Positions 36,077-43,691 of a DNA stretch of 64,000 bases are shown here, in pieces (position 1 is the stretch's first letter; each line of letters opens with the position of its first letter). Made by a program: the position numbers and the translations under genes. The stretch lies in the NCBI GenBank assembly GCA_963782965.1, contig CAWALV010000002.1, positions 372,001 through 436,000 on the forward strand, read 5' to 3'. Origin of the DNA: CAWALV01 sp963782965. GTDB taxonomy: Bacteria; Actinomycetota; Actinomycetes; Acidothermales; Acidothermaceae. The notes beneath the pieces were generated by a model. It did no database searches. It was not told where the DNA came from and saw only the letters and a program-made list of their open reading frames with translations.

Positions 36077-36615
36077 CAAGCATCGCCCGGCTGCGTCGCC
36101 GCTGCGAGGAACGAGTCGTCGGCATCGAGTTGCCGCGCCCGTTCGACATCGACGCGTTCTGTGCCCAAGTCGCCGCGCACCGGAAACGCCCGATTCGCGT
36201 CTGCCCGCTGCCGGCAACTGCAGGTGCCGACTCACCGTGCGGAGCGTGGCTCCAGACGGCGACCACCGACTGGGTGTTCGTCGAGCAGTCGACGAGCCGC
36301 TTCCACCGCGACCACATCGTGCTGCATGAACTCGCTCACATGCTCTGTGGCCACGACGGCACCGGGCCTCTCGATGAAGCCCTTGTGACGGCGCTTGCCC
36401 CGGAGGCGGTTGGGGCGATCCGGCACATGCTCGGCCGCACGAGCTACACGACACGAGAAGAACAAGAAGCCGAGATGACTGCGCGGGTGATCCTCGCGCG
36501 GGCGCACGCCGAGAGCAGCCATGATGTCCGCCGCGGGCAACGTGCTCCACGCATCGAGGATGCCGAGCCCGGGGTGCAGGCGACTATCCAGCGAATCGAG
36601 GATGTCCTCGGGTGA
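36073..36615 (+). CDS. ImmA/IrrE-family metallo-endopeptidase
   Basis: 180 residues with the zinc motif HELAHMLCGH near residue 85 and a downstream glutamate region (REEQEAEMTARVILARAHAE) supplying the third ligand. The N-terminal half (FDIDAFCAQVAAHRKRPIRV) resembles other ImmA/IrrE proteins. These proteases inactivate cognate XRE repressors under stress or signalling. The gene overlaps both neighbours by four bases, in an XRE - protease - membrane protein order, so the XRE product is the likely substrate. Confidence 0.9.
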   Translation: MTSIARLRRRCEERVVGIELPRPFDIDAFCAQVAAHRKRPIRVCPLPATAGADSPCGAWLQTATTDWVFVEQSTSRFHRDHIVLHELAHMLCGHDGTGPLDEALVTALAPEAVGAIRHMLGRTSYTTREEQEAEMTARVILARAHAESSHDVRRGQRAPRIEDAEPGVQATIQRIEDVLG

Positions 36616-37802
36616 CCCGGATGTCCGCGGCGTCTGCGGTCTTGCCTGCCGTGTTCTGGTTGGCCGGCGGGTTGCGGCTGCCTGCGAAACGAGGGTCGCG
36701 CGTGCAACGAGCGCTCTGCGGCGCGCTGTTCTGTTTCGCCGCCGCCCTGACGCTGCACCTCCCACCGGTCTATGTGGGTGTCGACAAGGCCCTTGGTGTC
36801 GCGAACTTCGCTGACCTGGGGGAGGACATTCTCGCCGTACTGGGGGCGGCGCTGCTCCTCGACGTATCACGCGAGATCGCGAATCCAGCACGCAAACGGC
36901 GGGCACGTCGACGAACATACGGCCTCGCCGCGGTCGCGATCCTGTCCTCGACGGTTCTGTTCGCGACCGCGTCAGTGCCGCGTGAGGTGGTGAATTTCGG
37001 CCAAGCGTATGGCGGCGTACCGCAGGTAGCCGCGTACTGCATGATCGACATCGCGTACTTCGAGATCTGCCTCCTTGAGTTCACTCGGCTCTCGCTCGCG
37101 TACAGCCGGCGAGTGCCCTGCCGCTCGACGCGCGTCGGACTGTGGCTGGTGGGTGCGGGGGCGACGATGGGCGTCGTGTACAGCGTGGTGCTCTTCGTGG
37201 AGTTGTCGGCAGAACTCGCCGTCCCTCGAAGCGCGATAGTCAGCGACTCTGCGAACCTCGGGCGGGCTCTGCTCATGCTGGGCGGCATCGTGGTCGGGCT
37301 GGGGTTGTTGATCCCGGGCGCCGCCGGAGCGGCGGCCCGAGCCCGACGCCGGATTGCCGCCGCGTCGGCGCTGTGGCAACTGCGACCGGTATGGCTCTGT
37401 GCGACCGACGCCGTGCCACACGTCGTCCTCGGCGAACGTCCGAGCATCGTGAGCGACCTCATGGGCCCTCGGCCCGAGTTTCGGCTGCTCGGCCGGATGG
37501 TGGAGGTTCGTGACGCGATGCTTGCGCTCCGGCCGTATGTCAGCGGTGAGCGGGTTGCAGCGGCGCAAGCTGCCGCGAGCCGGCGTCACCCACCCGGAGT
37601 CTCCCGGTCAGCTGCCGAATCCGCGTTGTGGCTGCGATCCGCCATTTCGGCCAAGCGCGCAGGCGCACGCCCCGTCGCGCCGCCGGTCGGCACCCTGCCT
37701 GCCGAAGACGTCGATGAGCACCTGTTCGCTCGTGCGCTCGCGGCCGAGTGGGCGGTCTCGGCCGGCGGCCACGACGCATCCGCACTTCAAGGCGTTGACT
37801 GA
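36612..37802 (+). CDS. MAB_1171c-type (DUF6545-like) membrane protein
   Basis: 396 residues: six or seven transmembrane helices in the first ~245 (RVQRALCGALFCFAAALTLH, FADLGEDILAVLGAALLLDV, STRVGLWLVGAGATMGVVYS, NLGRALLMLGGIVVGLGLLI) and a soluble C-terminal region (ALWQLRPVWLCATDAVPHVV, RMVEVRDAMLALRPYVSG). The WxLxPLW-like segment after the last helix is typical of MAB_1171c proteins annotated as putative transporters in actinobacteria. Overlap with the protease gene implies a single operon. It may be the sensor or effector of the protease-regulator pair; function unknown. Confidence 0.8.
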   Translation: MTRMSAASAVLPAVFWLAGGLRLPAKRGSRVQRALCGALFCFAAALTLHLPPVYVGVDKALGVANFADLGEDILAVLGAALLLDVSREIANPARKRRARRRTYGLAAVAILSSTVLFATASVPREVVNFGQAYGGVPQVAAYCMIDIAYFEICLLEFTRLSLAYSRRVPCRSTRVGLWLVGAGATMGVVYSVVLFVELSAELAVPRSAIVSDSANLGRALLMLGGIVVGLGLLIPGAAGAAARARRRIAAASALWQLRPVWLCATDAVPHVVLGERPSIVSDLMGPRPEFRLLGRMVEVRDAMLALRPYVSGERVAAAQAAASRRHPPGVSRSAAESALWLRSAISAKRAGARPVAPPVGTLPAEDVDEHLFARALAAEWAVSAGGHDASALQGVD

Positions 37803-37891
37803 CGGGAGAGAGTGCGGAGGCCGGTCGTGCTGCGACAAGACCACCGTGTGCTGCGTGGTCCTCAACTCGCGGTAACTCCTTGGCGACGCGG

Positions 37892-38593
37892 TCACATCGG
37901 AACCCTTTTCGGCGCCTCGGGCGGCGGTACGTCGAGGAGGTGAGCTCCTCGGTGCGCCTTCGTTGCCAGGTAGTTCGCGTTTGCATCGCTGAGATGAACG
38001 CCCGTCGGTCGTTGTTCCGCGACGTCGATTCCGAGGCGCTGTAGCTGCACGGCCTTGTCGGGGTTGCTGCTCAGTAGCGCCATCCGTCGAACGCCGAGGG
38101 CTGCAAGCATCTGTGCCGCGACGCGGTAGTCGCGCTCGTCGGCGCTGCGCCCGAGCGCGAGGTTCGCGTCGTAGGTGTCGAGTCCGCCGTCCTGCAACGT
38201 GTAGGCGTCGAGTTTGGCGTACAGCCCGATACCGCGTCCCTCCTGCCGCAAGTAGAGCAAGTAGCCGCCGTGGTCGGTAATCCGTTCGACCGCCTCTCTG
38301 AGCTGCGGACCGCAGTCGCAACGCAGGCTGCCGAAGGCGTCGCCCGTCAGGCATTCGCTGTGCGGTCGGACGAGCGGTACGGATGCAGCATCGGCGACCG
38401 CCATTCCGGCCCGGTTACCGAGGCCGAACGCGAGGTGTTCGCGCCCATCGACCAGGTCGTTGAAGGTGAACACTCGTGCAGTCGTGGTGTACCCGTCGAG
38501 CAACCGCAGCGGTACCGTGACCTGCGCGCGGATGCTCGCCGCAGGCAGGTCGGATGGCCACGGATGCGTACCGTTCATGCCGTCAGTTCGCAT
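37892..38593 (-). CDS. ribA: GTP cyclohydrolase II
   Basis: About 233 residues with all hallmarks: the zinc cysteines in SECLTGDAFGSLRCDCGPQ, GYLLYLRQEGRGIGLYAKLD, NLALGRSADERDYRVAAQML and LLSSNPDKAVQLQRLGIDV. It opens GTP to 2,5-diamino-6-ribosylamino-4(3H)-pyrimidinone 5'-phosphate, formate and pyrophosphate. No RibB domain is fused, unlike the usual bacterial riboflavin enzyme. ATG at 38593 or 38578. It is the last gene of a tightly overlapping operon that includes a RibD-type reductase, so it probably feeds that pathway rather than general riboflavin supply. Confidence 0.92.
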   Translation of the reverse strand: MRTDGMNGTHPWPSDLPAASIRAQVTVPLRLLDGYTTTARVFTFNDLVDGREHLAFGLGNRAGMAVADAASVPLVRPHSECLTGDAFGSLRCDCGPQLREAVERITDHGGYLLYLRQEGRGIGLYAKLDAYTLQDGGLDTYDANLALGRSADERDYRVAAQMLAALGVRRMALLSSNPDKAVQLQRLGIDVAEQRPTGVHLSDANANYLATKAHRGAHLLDVPPPEAPKRVPM

Positions 38594-39275
38594 CGAAGCG
38601 CTCCGACAGCGCGTAGCGCAGCAACACCACGTCACCGATCTGACGAACCTCGGCAAGGGTCGCGCGGCGCTGCGAGTTCCACGGGAAGCAGCCATCGCTG
38701 ACGAAACGCCGGGCCCGCGAGTCACCGACGAAGAACGGCGCGACGACGAGGTGCAGTTCGTCGGCGAGGCCAGCGGTGAGGAACTGGGTGTGGACCGTGC
38801 CACCCCCCTCAACCATCAACCGCATAACTCCACGGCTGGCGAGGTCCTCGCTGAGGCGATGCATGTCGACGGGTTGGCCGCCGTCGAGCACCGTGGCGAC
38901 GGACCCCAATCGGTCCCGTGCCTCGCGCACACTCGAGCTCGCGCAATACACGAGCTTTTCGACCTCGCCGGCGCTGAAGAACGCCGAGCGAGGATCGAGA
39001 CACGCACGCTGCGTGACGGTGACCTTCATGGGCGACGGACGCAAGCCGCGGGCGAGTCGCTGCTCGCGGCGCGCCCCCGAACGGACGACGAGCCGGGGGT
39101 TGTCGTTGCGAACCGTGGCCGCACCGACCAGAATCGCGTCACAACTGGCGCGCACCGCGTCGACCCGGTCGAAGTCGGCGTCGTTCGACAGCGACAACCG
39201 TGTGACGCTCGCGTTGTCGAGGTAGCCGTCGATGGACATGCCGCAGCTGAGCAACGTGTAGGGACGGTCAGCCAC
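38583..39275 (-). CDS. RibD C-terminal/DHFR-like pyrimidine reductase
   Basis: About 230 residues: PYTLLSCGMSIDGYLDNAS, VRASCDAILVGAATVRNDNP, GVMRLMVEGGGTVHTQFLTA and LADELHLVVAPFFVGDSRA. This is the NADPH-dependent reductase domain of RibD/RIB7, which reduces the ribosyl side chain to ribityl. No deaminase domain is present, so it could act directly on the GTP cyclohydrolase II product, as RIB7-type reductases do. The GTG at 39275 follows AGAGGGGAG; its stop overlaps ribA. Confidence 0.87.
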   Translation of the reverse strand: MADRPYTLLSCGMSIDGYLDNASVTRLSLSNDADFDRVDAVRASCDAILVGAATVRNDNPRLVVRSGARREQRLARGLRPSPMKVTVTQRACLDPRSAFFSAGEVEKLVYCASSSVREARDRLGSVATVLDGGQPVDMHRLSEDLASRGVMRLMVEGGGTVHTQFLTAGLADELHLVVAPFFVGDSRARRFVSDGCFPWNSQRRATLAEVRQIGDVVLLRYALSERFDAN

Positions 39276-40245
39276 CAGCACTCCCCTCTGGCCGCACGGC
39301 GGGTTGGACTGCGGCGGCCGCCCACTCCGAGACGCGCGCATGCACGGAGGCCTGTTGGCGTCTGCGCAACCACTCCCATGCCAGGACGCCTGCGCCCGGC
39401 AGCACCGCGACGGTAACGAGGACGCCGTAGACCGTGGCGACCGCTACGCCGACGCGCGCGTCGAAACCGGCCGCGGCGAAAGACCACGCCGCGACGCCCT
39501 CCCGCGGTCCCCAGCCGCCGAAGTTCGCGGGTATTGCCATGGCGAGCAGGATGAGGACAACCAACGGCAACAGCCGGGTGGTGGATGCCGTCGATCCTGC
39601 GACCCGCGCGGCCAGCAGCAGCGTCGCTGCGTGCCCGGCAACGGTCACGGTCGAAGCGGCACTGATGCCCGGCCAGGCGCTTCGGGCAAGTAATGCACCG
39701 CGGATGTCGGTTGCTGCCGCTCTGGTCACCCGCCCCCAACGCGACGCCCGGCCGCCGAGGTGGCGAACGAGTAGCGCTGCAATCGCGACCACGGCGGCCG
39801 ACGCGGCAAGAACGAGCGGCATCGCCGTGCGGACGGGCGACGGCATGACGACGAGCACGACGAGGGCAATGGCTATCTGGACGACCTGCCCGGCCGTTCT
39901 CTCCCAGACCACGGCACGCAAACCGAGACCGACATCGCCGGCGGCGCGCCCCTGCCGTACCGCGCGGTGCACGTCACCGAGCACGCCGCCTGGCAGGGCC
40001 GTGTTGAGGAATTGTGAGCGGTAGCAGGCAGCGATCGCCGATCTCAGCGGTATGTACGCCCCCAGCCGGCGTGCGATCAGCTGCCATCGCCAGGCACTGC
40101 AGGCCGTTGTCGCGATGGCGATCCCGGCAGTGGCGAGCAGCGACCACCCGGTGATCGTGCGCAGTCCGTCGACGAACGGACCCGTGCCCAGGCGCCAGAT
40201 CACGACGGCCAGCACCGCTGCACCAGCGATAGCGCGAAGCCTCAT
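39268..40245 (-). CDS. LPG-synthase-transmembrane (UPF0104/AglD2-like) protein
   Basis: 325 residues with seven to eight transmembrane helices. The family motif FLNTALPGGVLGDVHRAVRQ sits near residue 80 and GWGPREGVAAWSFAAAGF near residue 250. Relatives include the flippase domain of lysylphosphatidylglycerol synthase (without the synthetase part) and archaeal AglD-type proteins; lipid or lipid-linked sugar translocation is the usual proposal. Its ATG overlaps the methyltransferase stop, and its stop overlaps the reductase start. Confidence 0.85.
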   Translation of the reverse strand: MRLRAIAGAAVLAVVIWRLGTGPFVDGLRTITGWSLLATAGIAIATTACSAWRWQLIARRLGAYIPLRSAIAACYRSQFLNTALPGGVLGDVHRAVRQGRAAGDVGLGLRAVVWERTAGQVVQIAIALVVLVVMPSPVRTAMPLVLAASAAVVAIAALLVRHLGGRASRWGRVTRAAATDIRGALLARSAWPGISAASTVTVAGHAATLLLAARVAGSTASTTRLLPLVVLILLAMAIPANFGGWGPREGVAAWSFAAAGFDARVGVAVATVYGVLVTVAVLPGAGVLAWEWLRRRQQASVHARVSEWAAAAVQPAVRPEGSAGG

Positions 40246-41087
40246 CGCCACCGCACCAGCAGGTCGCAGTGATGAACCCGCGCCCGGAGTCGGCCGGCGA
40301 CCACGTCGTCCAGCCTGCGTCGTACGTAGGTGCCCGCGGCGGCGACGAGTTGCGGTTGTTGTTCGCACGCCGCGCCGACCCAGCCGGTGAACCACTCGGT
40401 GAGCAACTCGGTGTCGTTCCCGCCGAGTCGCCACGTGCTCGGCCGGGTCACGACCTCGGCCCCCGCCGAGCGGAATGCGTCGAGCGCTGCTCGGACGGCG
40501 TCGGGCCCGAGCAGCCGTCCTCGTTCGGTGAGACGCCGCTGGTGGGCGTTGAAGGCGAGCGTGATCGCGTCATCGAGTGGGTCCGCCGGCTCCAGCTCGA
40601 CGCGACCGATCACCGACAACGCCAGTAGTGCAGGACAGCCGGCCCGCGCGCACGTGGCGACGATGCGGCCGAGTTCCTCGACCGTGAGCATGTCGAGCAA
40701 CGCAGACGCGGTGACGAGCGAGGCATTGACCAGCTCGGCGTCGTCCAGCCTTGTGATGTCACGTTGTCGCGTCTCAACGGTGATTGCCACGGGCCCGGAC
40801 GCCTTCGTGGCCGGTGCGGCAGCGGCCGCGTGCGCGAGCAAGTCGGCGTCGCGGTCGTACAGGATCCAGTGCTGCGGCCCGGGCAGTCGTGGGGCCAGCC
40901 AACGACCCATCGCACCGGAACCACAACCCAGGTCGTGTACGACGATGGGTTCGGTCGAGGTCGCGCGGATCCTGTCCGCGAGGGCCCGTGCGACCTCGTC
41001 GGCAAGGTCGGTCGCGCGCGCCGCGGCGTCGGCGCTTTCGCGCAGTGCCAGCCAGGCGGGGCTGACCCCTGTAGCGAGCGTGGTCAT
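40242..41087 (-). CDS. Class I SAM-dependent methyltransferase
   Basis: 281 residues. The SAM-binding motif IVVHDLGCGSGAMGRWLAPR is followed by an acidic residue strand (WILYDRDADLLAHAAA), RQRDITRLDDAELVNASLVT and LLDMLTVEELGRIVATCARA. The acceptor is unknown. It overlaps the glycosyltransferase upstream and the flippase-like gene downstream by four bases each, so it very likely modifies the same product. No membrane segment. Confidence 0.85.
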   Translation of the reverse strand: MTTLATGVSPAWLALRESADAAARATDLADEVARALADRIRATSTEPIVVHDLGCGSGAMGRWLAPRLPGPQHWILYDRDADLLAHAAAAAPATKASGPVAITVETRQRDITRLDDAELVNASLVTASALLDMLTVEELGRIVATCARAGCPALLALSVIGRVELEPADPLDDAITLAFNAHQRRLTERGRLLGPDAVRAALDAFRSAGAEVVTRPSTWRLGGNDTELLTEWFTGWVGAACEQQPQLVAAAGTYVRRRLDDVVAGRLRARVHHCDLLVRWR

Positions 41088-42193
41088 GCCATCACCGCGG
41101 TGATCTCGCACAAGACATCGGCAACGAGAGCCGCTGTCGAGCCCCAGCCGGTCAGCTGGCGCCGGCGATCGCGTGCGCTGCTGCGCAATTGCTCGCGTAA
41201 GGCGGCGTCGGTCAACCACGAACGAAGGGCGGCTGCCAGCGCGAGCGGGTCGCCGGGCGCCACGAGCAGACCTGGGCGATGGCCGTCCGGCGCGCGCCCC
41301 ATCGCGTCGGGTAGACCGCCGACTCCGCTGGCCACCACGGGGAGCCCTCGGGCCAGCGCTTCGGTGACGACCATGCCGTAGCTCTCGCCTCGGGAGGCAA
41401 GCACCAGCAGATCGGCTTCGGCGTAGGTCCTGTCGAGCTCGGCGCCGGTGCGCGGGCCTACGAACGTAAGCCGGTCGTCGATCCCGGCACCTGCCGCGTG
41501 CTCGCGTAGCGAAGACACGAAAGCCGGAACGCGGTCGAGTGTGCCTACGCACACGCACCGCCAGGGCACCGCCGCAAGCATGCTCAGCGCGGCCGTCAGC
41601 ACGTCGTGACCCTTGTGCGGCGCGACTGCAGCAACGCACAGCAACCGGGCGCCGTCGGCGCCGCCGGTGGCGAGCGGAGCGGGGTCAGTGCCGGGCTCGG
41701 CAATGTGCACGGTCTCCGGCCGCAGCCGGTATCGGCCCAGCAGGCGCGAGCGGGTCCATGCACTCGTCGTCACGACCGCGCGAGCCGAGCCGAGGACGGC
41801 GGCCTCACCCGCCTGCATATCGGTTCCGTCGTGCCCGCGAGGCAGATCGCCGAACGACATGTGCGACAGGACGACGAATCCCAGCCGACTGCTCTCGGGT
41901 ACGACCGCCTCGGGTGCGCTCGCTGCAACCAGGCCGTCGATGAGGACGACGGCCGCGTCGGGAATCGCGGCGAGGGACCGCGCCAGTTCTGCGACGGCGA
42001 CGACGTCGGGGCTCGGCCACGAACCGGGCACGAAGTGATGGCGCACCTGCCAGCCAGCGACCGCGAGCTCATCGAGCACTCTGCGGTCGTAGTTGTTCCC
42101 GCCGCTCGGACGCGCGTCGTCGACGATGCAGTCCGGGACGACGGCGTGCACGGTCTTCCTCGCCGCCGGGGTAATCGCGCTCGCCGGGCTCAT
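41084..42193 (-). CDS. GT4-family glycosyltransferase
   Basis: 369 residues in GT-B fold: N domain VVPDCIVDDARPSGGNNYDR, DAAVVLIDGLVAASAPEAV; C domain LLCVAAVAPHKGHDVLTAAL, RLTFVGPRTGAELDRTYAEA, DLLVLASRGESYGMVVTEAL and ASGVGGLPDAMG. The E-x7-E donor region (ESYGMVVTEALARG) is intact, so a retaining nucleotide-sugar transferase is expected. ATG at 42193 is used; the longer start at 42226 overlaps the upstream gene. Part of the GTP-cyclohydrolase II operon; its acceptor may be the pathway product or a lipid. Confidence 0.88.
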   Translation of the reverse strand: MSPASAITPAARKTVHAVVPDCIVDDARPSGGNNYDRRVLDELAVAGWQVRHHFVPGSWPSPDVVAVAELARSLAAIPDAAVVLIDGLVAASAPEAVVPESSRLGFVVLSHMSFGDLPRGHDGTDMQAGEAAVLGSARAVVTTSAWTRSRLLGRYRLRPETVHIAEPGTDPAPLATGGADGARLLCVAAVAPHKGHDVLTAALSMLAAVPWRCVCVGTLDRVPAFVSSLREHAAGAGIDDRLTFVGPRTGAELDRTYAEADLLVLASRGESYGMVVTEALARGLPVVASGVGGLPDAMGRAPDGHRPGLLVAPGDPLALAAALRSWLTDAALREQLRSSARDRRRQLTGWGSTAALVADVLCEITAVMA

Positions 42194-42198
42194 CGTCG

Positions 42199-42597
42199 TC
42201 ACAGCGGCCGCTCGTAACTCGCCCACGCCACGTGTGACTCGTGCAGCGTGACCGCGATCGCCGACAGGCGCCGCGCCCCTTCGCCCAGCATGCCGGCGTG
42301 CACCCGCTCGACGATGCGGTCGGCAACCACCTGCGCCAGCATTTCGGTCGAGGTGTTGACGCCGGCGAAAGCCGGATCGTCGTCCAGGTTGCGGTACGTC
42401 AGCTCGGCCAGCACGGCGTGCAATTGTTCGGTGGCCCGGCCGATGTCGACCACGATGTTGTCGGAGTCGAGCGAGTCGCGGCGGAAGGTCGCGTCAATGA
42501 CGTAGGTGGCGCCGTGCAGTCGCTGCGCGGGTCCGAAGACGTCGCCGCGGAAGCTGTGAGCGATCATCATGTGGTCGCGAACGGTCACGCTGAACAC
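42199..42597 (-). CDS. 6-pyruvoyltetrahydropterin synthase/QueD-like protein
   Basis: About 132 residues: FSVTVRDHMMIAHSFRGDVF, RLHGATYVIDATFRRDSL, NIVVDIGRATEQLHAVLAEL, FAGVNTSTEMLAQVVADRI and VTLHESHVAWASYE. The fold is clearly PTPS/QueD. Of the three zinc histidines, two are present (AHSF and LHG), but the motif usually HGHNY reads HGATY, so the third is alanine. The catalytic cysteine region is also unclear. It may have a new reaction or an altered metal site. GTG at 42597 overlaps the dehydrogenase gene. Confidence 0.8.
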   Translation of the reverse strand: MFSVTVRDHMMIAHSFRGDVFGPAQRLHGATYVIDATFRRDSLDSDNIVVDIGRATEQLHAVLAELTYRNLDDDPAFAGVNTSTEMLAQVVADRIVERVHAGMLGEGARRLSAIAVTLHESHVAWASYERPL

Positions 42598-43580
42598 GGC
42601 AACTCCACCGGGTAGTCGATGGTGTGGCACAGCGCGGGCAGCCTGCCGTCAGCGAGCCGGGCCATCACGTCGGGCAGCTCATCGAAGGGCGAGCTGCCGG
42701 TGAGCAGCGCGTCGAACGCGTCGTCGCGCAGCAGGTCGAGCGCGAGCGCGAGCCGATCGGACGCCGTCCGCCTCGCCCGCCGCGCTGCCGCGACGGCGCC
42801 GACCTGGCTGGCCCGTACGCAGAGACGACGGGAGTGGAATGCGCCGCCCAGTGAAAGGGTGACGTCCTGGTCGCCGTACCAGCTGAGGTCGACGACGGTG
42901 CCCTCTGGAGCCAACAGATCGAGCGAACGCTGGAGGCCGGCGCTCGTCGCACTGGTGTGTATGACGATGTCACAATTACCGGTCGCGTCCTCGGGCGTGG
43001 CGAAGCGAGTACCGAGCCTCGTGGCAACGGCCGCGCGAGTCGGATCGACGTCGACAAGGGTCACGTCGACACCCGCAAGCGAGCCGAGCAGTCGGGCGGC
43101 GCAGCAACCGACCATGCCCGCGCCGACCACGGCGACCCGGTCCCCGATCAGGGGCGCGGCATCCCAGAGCGCGTTGACCGCGGTCTCGACCGTGCCGGCC
43201 AGCACCGCGCGCCGCGGCGGGACTCCTTCAGGGACGACGATCACGGACCCGGCCGCAACGACGTAGCGGGTCTGGTGCGGAAACAAGCAGAACACGGTGC
43301 GGCCACGCAGATCGGCAGGCCCGACCTCCACCACACCGACGTTGAGGTAGCCGTACTTGGTCGGCGCCGGGAAGTCGCCATCCTGGAACGGCGCGCGCAT
43401 AGCTGCGTGCTGGGTGGGAGGAACACCGCCGCGAAACACCAGGGTTTCGGTTCCTCGGCTGACGGCGGAGTGCAGCGTGCGGACGACGACGTCGTCGGCG
43501 CTCGGCCGCGGCAGCACGACCGGCCGGATCTCGCCGACGCCCGGCTCGCGCAGCCAGAATGCAAAGGCATCAGGCGGCAC
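42585..43580 (-). CDS. MDR-superfamily (zinc-binding alcohol dehydrogenase-like) oxidoreductase
   Basis: 331 residues. N-terminal GroES-like domain (SRGTETLVFRGGVPPTQHAA, YLNVGVVEVGPADLRGRTVF) and a Rossmann domain with AVVGAGMVGCCAARLLG and aspartate-ended strand (VTLVDVDPTRAAVATRLG). The usual catalytic-zinc cysteine is replaced in SRGTE, so it may act without zinc. Its gene overlaps the QueD-like gene and heads the seven-gene tight operon. It likely oxidises or reduces an intermediate of the pathway; the substrate cannot be named. Confidence 0.83.
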   Translation of the reverse strand: MPPDAFAFWLREPGVGEIRPVVLPRPSADDVVVRTLHSAVSRGTETLVFRGGVPPTQHAAMRAPFQDGDFPAPTKYGYLNVGVVEVGPADLRGRTVFCLFPHQTRYVVAAGSVIVVPEGVPPRRAVLAGTVETAVNALWDAAPLIGDRVAVVGAGMVGCCAARLLGSLAGVDVTLVDVDPTRAAVATRLGTRFATPEDATGNCDIVIHTSATSAGLQRSLDLLAPEGTVVDLSWYGDQDVTLSLGGAFHSRRLCVRASQVGAVAAARRARRTASDRLALALDLLRDDAFDALLTGSSPFDELPDVMARLADGRLPALCHTIDYPVELPCSA

Positions 43581-43691
43581 TCGACTCCTCCGTCCGATTT
43601 GCTCGCGCCTGGAAGGACCTGCTGGGCCCGCAGTCTGCGGACTGGTACGTCAATGGATACGGAACCGGGGTGGAGATGGTTCGAATCGTGG

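Noticed and set aside
37839..37860. Terminator between the MAB_1171c-type gene and ribA
   Set aside because: GACCAC and GTGGTC could pair, but six base pairs with a ten-base loop is too weak to call.
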